Numbered from the stretch's first letter, positions 43,003-50,814 are shown. The stretch: DNA of 64,000 bases from Parvibaculum sp041688015 (GCA_041688015.1 JBDNIY010000004.1:116054-180053), one strand, 5' to 3'. The notes: generated from the letters alone by a model not told the origin. A program made the numbers and translations.

Positions 43003-43155
43003 GGCGTGTATTCTGCCCTGAATTTGGTTTGTCTGCGAGAAAACCTGTCTTGTGGCCGGTAGTGAATTTTAGAATGCATTTTTCCCGAAAGATCTAAAAG
43101 GTTTGAAGGGCAATTGTGAAGAAGGCAAGCGGGTCTCTCTCGTTTGAATTAAAGC

Positions 43156-43830
43156 ATGCTGCTTGATTGGGATCTGATTTTCCGCCTTCTTGTGGCGGCC
43201 GCTCTTGGCAGCGTCATTGGCGCAGATCGTGAGCGTCTGGCGTGGGCCCCTGGCTTACGCACGCATATGCTTGTCAGTGTTGGCTCCTGTCTCTTTATGA
43301 TCGTATCGGCCTATGGCTTTTCGGACGTGCTGGGCGATCATGTCATTCTTGACCCGTCACGCGTTGCGGCTCAAGTGGTGTCGGGCATCGGTTTTCTGGG
43401 CGCTGGGTCCATCCTGCTGCGAGGCGAAGTTGTTCGCGGCCTAACAACGGCGGCGAGTTTGTGGACTGTGGCCGCCATCGGATTAGCGGTCGGCGGCGGG
43501 CTCTATACAGAAGCCGTTGCCGCAACAATTATCATTTTGGTAATTCTGGCCGGTATCAAGCCCTTAGAAGAGCGCTTTCAGCAGCGCAATCAAAGTCATG
43601 AAATTTCGCTGAGGGTCGAACACGGCAAAATGTCAGTCGATCTATTAAACGACGTCTTGGTCTACCGGGCCCGCCGCATCACACGATATGTCTCTCAGTC
43701 TACGGAAGATTTGGCGTTTGATAAGGTGTCGATTGTCGTGACCCGCCTGTCCACTACAGACGTTGCCGAAATAGTAAAGCAACCGAAAGGGATTCCTTAT
43801 GTCCGTGACGTGGCAAATTTGTCGAGCTAA
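43156..43830 (+). CDS. MgtC/SapB family membrane protein
   Basis: A 224-residue protein. FRLLVAAALGSVIGADRERL, GLRTHMLVSVGSCLFMIVSAYG and the strongly conserved GIGFLGAGSILLRGEVVRGL with TTAASLWTVAAIGLAVGGGL mark the MgtC N-domain of four or five helices. A short ACT-like C-terminal domain follows. Members affect magnesium homeostasis, ATP synthase inhibition or virulence in some species, so the role here is not fixed. It starts at the ATG after AAAGC and is divergent from DUF721. Confidence 0.93.
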   Translation: MLLDWDLIFRLLVAAALGSVIGADRERLAWAPGLRTHMLVSVGSCLFMIVSAYGFSDVLGDHVILDPSRVAAQVVSGIGFLGAGSILLRGEVVRGLTTAASLWTVAAIGLAVGGGLYTEAVAATIIILVILAGIKPLEERFQQRNQSHEISLRVEHGKMSVDLLNDVLVYRARRITRYVSQSTEDLAFDKVSIVVTRLSTTDVAEIVKQPKGIPYVRDVANLSS

Positions 43831-43856
43831 CAAACAGAATTTGGATCGAAGAAAGC

Positions 43857-44948
43857 ATGGCGGGAAAAGCGGCGACTAAAACAGCGCAAGTGCCACGTGA
43901 AGCGCTCGCGCCGACGCTGCTGCGTTGGTATGACGCCCATGCCCGCGTATTGCCTTGGCGGTCGCCACCGGGGCAACATGCTGATCCCTATGCGGTCTGG
44001 CTGTCTGAAATTATGCTACAGCAAACCACGGTCGCGACGGTTGGACCTTATTTCCGAGACTTTCTGGCACGCTGGCCAACGGTGGAAGCGCTGGCCGCTG
44101 CGCCACTTGATGATGTGATGAAGCGCTGGGCGGGGCTTGGCTATTACAGCCGTGCGCGAAACCTGCATGCTTGCGCGCTGACGATCGCGCGCGACCATGG
44201 CGGCATCTTTCCCGATACAGAAGAAGATTTGCGTCGCCTACCCGGCATTGGTCCCTATACAGCAGCAGCCATTGTCGCCATTGCTTTTGGCAAACGCGCC
44301 ACTGTAATCGACGGCAATGTCGATCGGGTGGTGACGCGGCTCTTTGCCATCGAAACGCCGCTGCCTTTGTCGAAACCTGAAATTCGCGCGGCAGCAGAAA
44401 CCTTGACGCCTGATCTGCGCGCGGGCGACTTTGCGCAAGCCATGATGGATCTGGGCGCGACCATTTGCACGCCGAAAAACCCATCCTGCAATCGTTGCCC
44501 GCTAGAGACGATGTGCGAAGCAAGGCGCATCGACATTGCCGAAACGCTACCGCGCCGCGCGCCAAAAAAACCACGTCCTGTCCGTTATGGTGCGTGCTTT
44601 TTCGTCACGCGTCCCGACGGCGCCGTGCTCTTGCGCAAGCGCATCGCCAAGGGATTGCTGGGTGGTATGATGGAGGTGCCGACGACACCTTGGGATAATA
44701 ATCCGTTATCGGATGATGAAAAATTAGTCCATGCCCCGCTCATTACGAAATGGCAAAAGCGCGTCGGCACAGTGGAGCATACCTTCACGCATTTTCATCT
44801 GGTGCTGACGGTTTACGTGGGCGAGGCAAGCGCGAAAGCGGCGGCAAAGGCGGACGGTATATGGACGCCATACGGTGACCTTGAAGGCGAAGCATTGCCC
44901 TCTGTGATGCGCAAAGTGGTCGTGTTGGGCCTGCTACAGGACGCTTGA
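43857..44948 (+). CDS. mutY: A/G-specific adenine glycosylase
   Basis: A 363-residue DNA repair enzyme that removes adenine mispaired with 8-oxoguanine. WLSEIMLQQTTVATVGPYF contains the catalytic Glu, LPGIGPYTAAAIVAIAFG is the helix-hairpin-helix, and VIDGNVDRVVTRLFA carries the catalytic Asp. The [4Fe-4S] cysteines appear in order as CTPKNPSCNRCPLETMC. The C-terminal NUDIX-like domain (TRPDGAVLLRKRIAKGLLGG) recognises 8-oxoG. It ends in a palindromic repeat region just past its stop. Confidence 0.97.
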   Translation: MAGKAATKTAQVPREALAPTLLRWYDAHARVLPWRSPPGQHADPYAVWLSEIMLQQTTVATVGPYFRDFLARWPTVEALAAAPLDDVMKRWAGLGYYSRARNLHACALTIARDHGGIFPDTEEDLRRLPGIGPYTAAAIVAIAFGKRATVIDGNVDRVVTRLFAIETPLPLSKPEIRAAAETLTPDLRAGDFAQAMMDLGATICTPKNPSCNRCPLETMCEARRIDIAETLPRRAPKKPRPVRYGACFFVTRPDGAVLLRKRIAKGLLGGMMEVPTTPWDNNPLSDDEKLVHAPLITKWQKRVGTVEHTFTHFHLVLTVYVGEASAKAAAKADGIWTPYGDLEGEALPSVMRKVVVLGLLQDA

Positions 44949-44952
44949 AAAC

Positions 44953-45020
44953 CTCGAAAAAGCTCGGAATTTCCGAGCCTTTCCTGCAAGAAAAAGAGCC
45001 TTTCCCTGTCGAGGTCAGAT
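44953..45020. repeat. CTCGAAAAGCTCG palindromic element, copy 2, downstream of mutY
   Basis: GCTCGGAA-T-TTCCGAGC (44962-44978) is a perfect 8-bp-armed hairpin. The segment also has an internal near-repeat, GAGCCTTTCCTG and GAGCCTTTCCCTG. It matches 34037-34092 inside the nucleotidyltransferase gene. It lies between mutY and the end of ccrM and could form part of a terminator. Farther along, CTTATCC-TCAGGCGG-GGATAAG (about 45050-45070) is another small hairpin. Confidence 0.75.
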
Positions 45021-45116
45021 GTGCACATGCTTGAGGCTTTGGCGGGCCTTATCCTCAGGCGGGGATAAGCCCAATTACCCCCTCGCGGCGCGCCTCGCCC
45101 TGCCGAAAAGCGGGGA

Positions 45117-46223
45117 TTACGCTGAACCCATTTCCGCGCGCACTTTTTGACGCAAAATATCGATGGGCTTCAGCTTGCCATCTGTCTTGAAATGCCAATA
45201 GGTCCAGCCGTTGCAAGCATCGAGGCCTTGCACATGCGCGCCGATCTTATGGATGGAGCCAGTGGCATCGCGGCAGACGAGCGATCCATCGGCCCGCACG
45301 CGCGCCGCGTGACGCCGCATCGGGTCGGTCAGGATAGTGCCCGGTTCGATAAGGCCGCGTTCGACAATGCTGCCGAAGGGAACGCGCGGCTCGGCTCTCT
45401 TCGATGTGGTGACCTTGAGGTCTTCGGGCGAGGAGGGAAGGACGCGGGCGATGCGTGCTTTGGCGACTTTGATATATTTTGTCTCGCGCTCAATGCCGAT
45501 GAACTTACGGCCGAGTTTTTTGGCAACCGCGCCCGTCGTGCCGGTGCCAAAGAAGGGGTCGAGCACGGTGTCGCCTGCATTGGTTGTGGCCAGCAAAATG
45601 CGATGCAGCAAGGCTTCGGGTTTTTGCGTCGGATGCGCTTTGTCGCCGTCACTATCTTTCAGCCGCTCGCCGCCCGTGCAGATCGGCAGCACCCAATCAG
45701 AGCGCATTTGCAGATCGTCATTGAGCGCCTTCATGGCGTCGTAGTTGAAGGTATATTTCTTCTGATCTTCGCTGCGCGTCGCCCAGATCATGGTTTCATG
45801 CGCATTGGTAAACCGCGTGCCGCGAAAATTCGGCATGGGGTTTGATTTGCGCCAGATCACATCATTCATGATCCAGTAGCCCAGATCCTGAAGGCTCGCG
45901 CCGACGCGAAAGATATTGTGATAAGAGCCGATCACCCAGATCGCGCCCGTGTCTTTGAGAACGCGTTTGGATGCCTTCAACCACTCGCGTGTGAACTGAT
46001 CGTAAGTGGCAAAGCTGTCAAACTTGTCCCAATCGTCGGTTACCGCATCGACCTTGGATTGGTCAGGACGTGTCAGCTCGCCGCCGAGTTGGAGGTTGTA
46101 GGGTGGGTCCGCAAAGATCAGATCGACTGATTTTTCGGGCAGCGCATTCATCGCCTCAATGCAATCGCCCTGAATGATATGTTCACCCGGCAGCTTGGCT
46201 GCCTCACTTGTTCCGCGCCCCAA
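45117..46223 (-). CDS. ccrM: GANTC-specific adenine DNA methyltransferase (CcrM type)
   Basis: A 368-residue beta-class N6-adenine methyltransferase. DPPY is at residues 39-42 in LIFADPPYNLQLGGEL. The AdoMet motif is in GDTVLDPFFGTGTTGAVAKK, and the CcrM-specific C-terminal domain has QGLDACNGWTYWHFKTDGKLKPI. It methylates adenine in GANTC and acts as a cell-cycle epigenetic regulator in alphaproteobacteria. The start is TTG at 46223 with AGGGG upstream; the first Met is at residue 25, too late. Its upstream region has six GANTC sites. It lies downstream of rnhB on the same strand. Confidence 0.96.
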   Translation of the reverse strand: MGRGTSEAAKLPGEHIIQGDCIEAMNALPEKSVDLIFADPPYNLQLGGELTRPDQSKVDAVTDDWDKFDSFATYDQFTREWLKASKRVLKDTGAIWVIGSYHNIFRVGASLQDLGYWIMNDVIWRKSNPMPNFRGTRFTNAHETMIWATRSEDQKKYTFNYDAMKALNDDLQMRSDWVLPICTGGERLKDSDGDKAHPTQKPEALLHRILLATTNAGDTVLDPFFGTGTTGAVAKKLGRKFIGIERETKYIKVAKARIARVLPSSPEDLKVTTSKRAEPRVPFGSIVERGLIEPGTILTDPMRRHAARVRADGSLVCRDATGSIHKIGAHVQGLDACNGWTYWHFKTDGKLKPIDILRQKVRAEMGSA

Positions 46224-46283
46224 CTTCGACCCCTACTTTACTGCCCCAACAAAGTTTGGGGCCGCGGATCATGGGCGAGAGGC

Positions 46284-46357
46284 GATTCTGCGTCAAGAAT
46301 CAAAGGCTTAACGGAATCTGAAACACTAAATCGAGTCACTTTGGAATCGGTGGACTC
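46284..46357. promoter_or_regulatory. Cluster of six GANTC methylation sites upstream of ccrM
   Basis: Sites are at 46284 (GATTC), 46297 (GAATC), 46314 (GAATC), 46333 (GAGTC), 46344 (GAATC) and 46353 (GACTC), spaced 9-19 bp. The last two lie in the rnhB 3' end and the fourth spans its stop; the others lie between rnhB and ccrM. A random sequence would carry about one site per 256 bp. In Caulobacter the ccrM promoter is controlled by methylation of such sites, so self-regulation is likely. Confidence 0.85.
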
Positions 46358-47022
46358 AACATATGGCGTATCGGCGCAAAGCTGCGGCGGTGATGTGGCG
46401 TTACGCCGAGCCGGTTTAGCGCATCCAGATGGATTTTTGTGCCGTAGCCCATGTGCTTTTCAAAGCCATAACCGGGATGCTTTTTGGCCATTTCGACCAT
46501 CATTCGGTCGCGCGTGACTTTGGCGGCAATTGAGGCCGCGGCAATCGACAACACGCGCCCATCACCCTTCACGATGGCGCGGGCGGGGCAGGTGAGTTTC
46601 GGCACACGATTGCCGTCGATGAGCGCGAAGGCGGGCGGCGTTTTTAACGCGGCAAGTGCGCGGGTCATGGCGAGCATGGTCGCTTGCAAAATGTTGATCT
46701 CGTCGATCTCTTCGACGCTGGCCATGCCGATGCCGATGTCGGCGCAATCGGCGAGTTCGGCAAAGAGCCGTTCGCGCGCTTTATGTGTGAGCTTCTTGGA
46801 ATCGTTGAGACCGACAGGACAGCGCTCCATATCGATGACGGCGGCCGCCGCCACGACCGGCCCTGCTAGTGGCCCACGTCCTGCCTCGTCGATGCCGCAG
46901 ACGCGCAAACTCGGTGCACCGTGTTCTGTCTCGAACGAATAATCAGGGCCGCTCGGCAACAAGATTGAGGCGGCGCGGCGGAGGCGGGGGGATTTGGCGG
47001 GCGAGGAATCGGGGTTTGGCAT
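46336..47022 (-). CDS. rnhB: Ribonuclease HII
   Basis: A 228-residue enzyme that removes ribonucleotides from DNA. The signature CGIDEAGRGPLAGPVVAAA carries the first acidic pair, and LNDSKKLTHKARERL, IDGNRVPKL, DGRVLSIAAASIAAKVTRDR and HLDALNRLGVTPHHRRSFAP follow. ATG 47022 (MPNPDSSPAKSPRL) is chosen. A longer frame reaching 47166 only adds residues encoded by a palindromic repeat (SSLPPPCGEVGERSDPGGGR) and is rejected. It sits immediately upstream of ccrM. Confidence 0.95.
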   Translation of the reverse strand: MPNPDSSPAKSPRLRRAASILLPSGPDYSFETEHGAPSLRVCGIDEAGRGPLAGPVVAAAAVIDMERCPVGLNDSKKLTHKARERLFAELADCADIGIGMASVEEIDEINILQATMLAMTRALAALKTPPAFALIDGNRVPKLTCPARAIVKGDGRVLSIAAASIAAKVTRDRMMVEMAKKHPGYGFEKHMGYGTKIHLDALNRLGVTPHHRRSFAPIRHMLSPPIPK

Positions 47023-47084
47023 GAGCGGAGTGTGGCTTGAGGGGGGGAGGGACTCAACTGTGTTGGAGCAAGTTTCGATGCCGC

Positions 47085-47225
47085 GTCCCCCACCCGGATC
47101 GCTTCGCTCTCCGACCTCCCCACAAGGGGGAGGTAAGGAACTAAACTGAAATATCACACTTCTCATCTTACCTCCCCCTTGTGGGGAGGTCGAGAAATCC
47201 GTCTTTAGGATTTTTCGGGTGGGGG
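47085..47225. repeat. Large palindromic element with 25-bp perfect arms (downstream side of DUF559)
   Basis: Left arm 47113-47137 starts GACCTCCCCACAAGG and ends GGTAAG. Right arm 47167-47191 is its exact reverse complement, so 25 bp pair across a 29-bp loop. Outer blocks CCCCCACCCG (47087-47096) and CGGGTGGGGG (47216-47225) are also complementary. The right edge encodes the last residues of the DUF559 protein (DKDPPPEKS), and the left part reaches towards rnhB. Confidence 0.95.
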
Positions 47226-47567
47226 ATCTTTATCGAGGTCCAAAGTGTCGCGGATTGAATTGTGAACGGCCTCTGTGTGCAACAGCACGTCCCTATTCGA
47301 GAAGCGCAGCACCTTGTAGCCTTGTGTTTCGAGCCAGGCGGAGCGGCGTGCATCTGATGCGATGCCCCCGGTTTCATTGTGCTGGCCGCCATCAATCTCG
47401 ATAACGAGTTTTGCTGTGTAGCAGGAGAAGTCGGCGATATAGGGGCCTATTGGCGTTTGGCGTCTGAAGTGGAAGCCGCGTTCCTTCAGAAAACGTAGTT
47501 CGCGCCAGAGCTTTCGTTCGGCATCAGTCTGGTGTTTTCTGAGATAGCGAGCGAATTGGTTGGGCAT
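47205..47567 (-). CDS. DUF559 domain protein (VSR-like endonuclease fold)
   Basis: A 120-residue protein. FARYLRKHQTDAERKLWREL, GFHFRRQTPIGPYIADFSCY, LVIEIDGGQHNE, DARRSAWLETQGYKVLRFSN and the final NSIRDTL are hallmarks of DUF559, a PD-(D/E)XK nuclease-like family related to very-short-patch repair endonucleases. The D and E of the active site are in ADF and EIDGGQH. Palindromic repeats lie on both sides, and the C-terminal tail is read from the repeat. The cellular role of DUF559 is unknown. A mobile or repeat-processing role is inference from this context. Confidence 0.85.
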   Translation of the reverse strand: MPNQFARYLRKHQTDAERKLWRELRFLKERGFHFRRQTPIGPYIADFSCYTAKLVIEIDGGQHNETGGIASDARRSAWLETQGYKVLRFSNRDVLLHTEAVHNSIRDTLDLDKDPPPEKS

Positions 47568-47572
47568 TGTTT

Positions 47573-47656
47573 CCCCCCACCCAAAATATTCTAAGATGAA
47601 TATTTTAACCTCCCCACGCCTTGCGCGTAGGCCCCAAAAGAAAGAGGGGGGAGGTT
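47573..47656. repeat. CCTCCCC palindromic element (upstream side of DUF559)
   Basis: CCCCCCACCC (47573-47582) opposes CGGGTGGGGG at 47216-47225, so the gene is bracketed by inverted ends. Farther out AACCTCCCC (47607-47615) pairs with GGGGAGGTT (47648-47656). The enclosed CGCCTTGCGCGTAGGCCCCA is the reverse complement of the TGCGCCTACGCGCAA-type core in the orphan copies at 12266 and 29311. Confidence 0.85.
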
Positions 47657-47669
47657 AGGTCTGCTTTCG

Positions 47670-48857
47670 TCACAGCAACTCCAACTGTTTGCCTTGACCG
47701 GGCACCCGGAACTGACTGCTGTCCAGTTTCCAGCCGCCACGGTTAAGCCCGAGGCGCTTGCAGGCGATCTCGAAGCGGCGGCTGATCTGCCAGGCGTAGG
47801 GGCCAGAGCCTTTCATGCGTTGACCCCATGTGGCGTCATAATCCTTGCCGCCTCGCATGGAGCGGACCAGCGACATCACATGCTCGGCCCTGCCGGGTTC
47901 ATTCTCGCGCAACCACTCGGCAAACAGGTCTTTGATTTCATGGGGTAGCCGCAGCACGACAAAGCCTGCCGATGTCGCGCCGGCATAGGCAGCGCCGGTT
48001 AGGATCTTTTCGATCTCCGTGTCGTTGAGCGCTGGAATGATCGGCGCCACCATCACACCCACGGGCACCCCGGATTCAGACAGCAACTTCATCGCCTCAA
48101 TCCGACGCGATGGCGTCGAGGCGCGCGGCTCCATGGTACGGGCAAGTTTTGCGTCCAGCGTTGTCACTGACAGCGACACTTTGACGAGATTGCGCTTGGC
48201 CATGTCGCTTAAAATATCGAGATCACGCGTCACGCGGACCGATTTTGTGATGATGGTCACGGGATGATTAAAGTCCGACAGCACTTCCAGAATGCTGCGC
48301 GTGATCCGGTAGGTCTGCTCAATTGGCTGATAAGGATCGGTATTCGTTCCCATGGCGATGGGGGCAACGTCATAGCCCTTGCGCGAAAGCTCCTTAGCTA
48401 GGAGGGCCGCCGCATTGGGTTTGACAAAAAGTTTGGATTCAAAATCGAGCCCCGGCGACAAGCCCATATAGGCATGTGTTGGCCGCGCAAAACAATAAAC
48501 GCAGCCATGTTCGCAGCCTCGATAAGGGTTGATGGAGCGATCAAAGGGAACGTCAGGCGAGGTGTTGCGGGTCAGGATGACGCGCGCTGTCTCACTCGTC
48601 ACCTCAGTGCGCAAAGGCGGCGGCGCATCGCCCGTCTCCCAGCCATCATCAATCAGGATGCGAGACTGCGGCTCAAAACGCCCGCTCTCGTTGGTCAGCG
48701 CGCCCCGGCCACGGCGGCCGTTTTGAGGAACCCCTTGCGGTGCGAGGAGCATGGGGTCCGTCAGGCGGTGCGGCCGCGTGCCCAGTGAGCCAATAGGGGA
48801 ATTGGCCGGGGAGCGGGCGGGGTGGCCGGAGCGTGCTGTTTCGTGACGAGCGGTCAT
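47670..48857 (-). CDS. Radical SAM protein (PA0069 family)
   Basis: A 395-residue protein. The cluster-binding cysteines are in SINPYRGCEHGCVYCFARPTH (CxxxCxxC), and the family's YMGLSPGLDFESKLFVKPNA, APIAMGTNTDPYQPIEQTYR and MVAPIIPALNDTEIE follow. It is a SPASM-less photolyase-like radical SAM protein of unknown reaction, often found beside rnhB and ccrM in Rhizobiales. The N-terminal 40 residues (ARHETARSGHPARSPANSPI) are low-complexity and variable. It is divergent from the glycosyltransferase pair. Confidence 0.92.
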   Translation of the reverse strand: MTARHETARSGHPARSPANSPIGSLGTRPHRLTDPMLLAPQGVPQNGRRGRGALTNESGRFEPQSRILIDDGWETGDAPPPLRTEVTSETARVILTRNTSPDVPFDRSINPYRGCEHGCVYCFARPTHAYMGLSPGLDFESKLFVKPNAAALLAKELSRKGYDVAPIAMGTNTDPYQPIEQTYRITRSILEVLSDFNHPVTIITKSVRVTRDLDILSDMAKRNLVKVSLSVTTLDAKLARTMEPRASTPSRRIEAMKLLSESGVPVGVMVAPIIPALNDTEIEKILTGAAYAGATSAGFVVLRLPHEIKDLFAEWLRENEPGRAEHVMSLVRSMRGGKDYDATWGQRMKGSGPYAWQISRRFEIACKRLGLNRGGWKLDSSQFRVPGQGKQLELL

Positions 48858-48936
48858 AGGTAAACTGTAAGCAGAAAACTAGAACATAACAAGAACATTC
48901 TTTAGCCATCTTCCCTTCGCAAGCGCAACACGTAAT

Positions 48937-49641
48937 ATGTCGCCCATGTTGAGTGTCATTATTCCAACTTTGAATGCCCAAGCGACGCTGCCCCGCGTGT
49001 TGGCAGCGCTTATTCCTGCCGCCGTTCATGGCCTTGTCCGCGACGTCATCATTGTCGATGGCGGATCGAGCGACGCCACAGCGGAAATCGCCGAGGCAAC
49101 GGGTGCCAAATTCATCACGGTGCCGCGTGGGCGCGGTCAACAGATGCAGGCAGGTGCTGCTGCTGCAAAAGGAACATGGCTTCTCTTTCTTCATGCCGAC
49201 ACGGTGCTGGAACCGGGGTGGGATGCGGAGGTCGAAAAACTCTTTCAGCATGTGGTCGCTGGTCGGTTCCGCTCATCAGAGATTGCCGCCGCTTTTCGTT
49301 TTACGCTGGATGATTTTTCCAGCAGCGCTCGTTTTTTGGAGCGCGCTGTTGCGCTGCGCTGCGCGCTTTTCAAGCTGCCTTATGGCGATCAGGGCTTGAT
49401 CGTGAACCGGCGGCTCTATGATCGCATCGGTGGCTTTCGGGCATTGCCGTTGATGGAAGACGTTGATCTTGTTCGTCGCATTGGGCGTCGCCGTTTGGTG
49501 ATGCTGCGCTCGCGCGCCGTGACAAGCCCCGCGCGCTATCTTGCGCATGGCTACATCGCCCGCGTTGCGCGCAATGCGCTGTGCCTTGGGCTCTATTATT
49601 TGCACGTCCCGCCGCGCGTCATCGCGCGCCTCTACGCCTGA
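48937..49641 (+). CDS. Glycosyltransferase family 2, TIGR04283-type (arsenosugar-biosynthesis-associated)
   Basis: A 234-residue GT-A glycosyltransferase. LSVIIPTLNAQATLPRVLAA, VDGGSSDATAEIAEATGAKF, PRGRGQQMQAGAAAAKGTWL and FLHADTVLEPGW include the DxD-like HAD site, and KLPYGDQGLIVNRRLYDRIG ends the fold. The TIGR04283 family is named for a link to arsenosugar genes, but many members occur without arsenic genes, as here. It is next to a TIGR04282 partner, the usual pairing. Confidence 0.88.
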   Translation: MSPMLSVIIPTLNAQATLPRVLAALIPAAVHGLVRDVIIVDGGSSDATAEIAEATGAKFITVPRGRGQQMQAGAAAAKGTWLLFLHADTVLEPGWDAEVEKLFQHVVAGRFRSSEIAAAFRFTLDDFSSSARFLERAVALRCALFKLPYGDQGLIVNRRLYDRIGGFRALPLMEDVDLVRRIGRRRLVMLRSRAVTSPARYLAHGYIARVARNALCLGLYYLHVPPRVIARLYA

Positions 49642-49646
49642 GCCGC

Positions 49647-50255
49647 ATGGCACCAGTGCCTCAACTCGCGGTCATGGCAAAGCGCCCCGAACTGGGCCGC
49701 GTGAAAACGCGCCTTGCCGCGGGCATCGGCATGGTCGAAGCGACACGGTTTTATCGCCAGGCAACAAATGATCTTTTGCGACGTGTGGGTTCTGACCCGC
49801 GTTGGCAAACGGTGCTGTCTCTATCGCCTGACAGCGCCGTACACGAGGCGTCTCTCTGGCCCGCGCGCCTGCCCCGCATCGCGCAAGGGCTAGGGGATAT
49901 TGGCCAGCGCATGGGGCATCTCATGCGTGCCTTGCCCCCCGGCCCCGTTGTTATTGTTGGCAGCGATATTCCCGATATTTCTGTGGCGCATATTGCAACG
50001 GCGTTTGATCTGCTTGGGCGGCATGATGCGGTGTTTGGCCCGGCAGACGATGGCGGCTATTGGCTAGTCGGCTTGCGCCGTCGCCCCCGCATTGTCGACA
50101 TCTTCCAGAACGTACGCTGGTCAAGCGATTATGCGCTGGCCGATACATTGCGCAATGTGAACCAGCATGGCCTCAGCAGCGCCATGCTGGAAGCCCTATC
50201 GGATATTGATACAGATACTGATTATAAGCGTTGGCTCGACAGAAAAAATAGATAG
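49647..50255 (+). CDS. TIGR04282-type glycosyltransferase (DUF2064)
   Basis: A 202-residue protein. QLAVMAKRPELGRVKTRLAA is the nucleotidyltransferase-like N-terminus. VVIVGSDIPDISVAHIATAF and DAVFGPADDGGYWLVGLRRR, with the conserved DDGGYWL, are the family signature. It starts 5 bp after the previous gene, so the pair is translationally coupled. Together they probably transfer a sugar in a minor glycan or glycolipid pathway; arsenosugar synthesis is only one possibility. Confidence 0.9.
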   Translation: MAPVPQLAVMAKRPELGRVKTRLAAGIGMVEATRFYRQATNDLLRRVGSDPRWQTVLSLSPDSAVHEASLWPARLPRIAQGLGDIGQRMGHLMRALPPGPVVIVGSDIPDISVAHIATAFDLLGRHDAVFGPADDGGYWLVGLRRRPRIVDIFQNVRWSSDYALADTLRNVNQHGLSSAMLEALSDIDTDTDYKRWLDRKNR

Positions 50256-50267
50256 GCCAATAGAAAT

Positions 50268-50304
50268 TGGCACCGGCCTGCGTCACGGCATGAGGCTGGT
50301 GCCA
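50268..50304. terminator. Bidirectional terminator between DUF2064 and mscL
   Basis: TGGCACCGGCCT (50268-50279) pairs with AGGCTGGTGCCA (50293-50304), with one G-T pair and a 13-base loop. It lies between convergent genes. Both flanks are T- or A-rich, though without long T runs. Confidence 0.75.
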
Positions 50305-50320
50305 TCTCTATTCAATGCGT

Positions 50321-50746
50321 TTAGCCACGCGCCTTCAGCAGGTCACGGATTTCCTCAAGCAGCACTTGTTCGCGTGGCGGCGCGGCAGGTGCGGGGGCTT
50401 CGCCCTTGGCGATCCGGTCCTTGAGCCGGTTCATTTGCCGGATCACAAGAAAGAGCGCGAAGGAAACGATCACGAAGTTCAGTGCAGCGTTGATGAAATT
50501 GCCATAGGTGAGAACGGGAATGCCCGCTTCCTTGGCAGCGGTAAGCGTGGCGGGGGCCACTTCCATCGTCAGGGCGATGAAATAATTGCTAAAATCAACG
50601 CCACCCATCAGCACACCAAACGGCGGCATGATGATGTCGCTGACCAGCGACTTGACGATGGTTGTGAAAGCGGCCCCGATGATGATGCCGACGGCCATAT
50701 CCATCACATTGCCGCGCAATGCAAACTCACGAAATTCTTTAAACAT
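50321..50746 (-). CDS. mscL: Large-conductance mechanosensitive channel
   Basis: A 141-residue channel that opens under membrane tension to release osmolytes. MFKEFREFALRGNVMDMAVG is the conserved N-terminus, TM1 is IIIGAAFTTIVKSLVSDIIM, and TM2 is INAALNFVIVSFALFLVIRQ. The C-terminal helix bundle (REQVLLEEIRDLLKA) is present. ATG 50746 has GGGGAGG upstream and is chosen over the longer frame. It follows moaB on the same strand. Confidence 0.97.
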   Translation of the reverse strand: MFKEFREFALRGNVMDMAVGIIIGAAFTTIVKSLVSDIIMPPFGVLMGGVDFSNYFIALTMEVAPATLTAAKEAGIPVLTYGNFINAALNFVIVSFALFLVIRQMNRLKDRIAKGEAPAPAAPPREQVLLEEIRDLLKARG

Positions 50747-50814
50747 TCTGGCCTCCCCTGATTGATTGTCCTGGCAGAATGGCGCGCCCCGAAAAGGCGA
50801 ACAAGCGCTGTTCG

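Noticed and set aside
46336..47166. Longer RNase HII start at 47166
   Set aside because: The added N-terminus is translated repeat sequence and is not needed by the domain.
47085..47225. Insertion sequence ends around DUF559
   Set aside because: There is no transposase and no target duplication, so it is treated as a palindromic repeat family instead.
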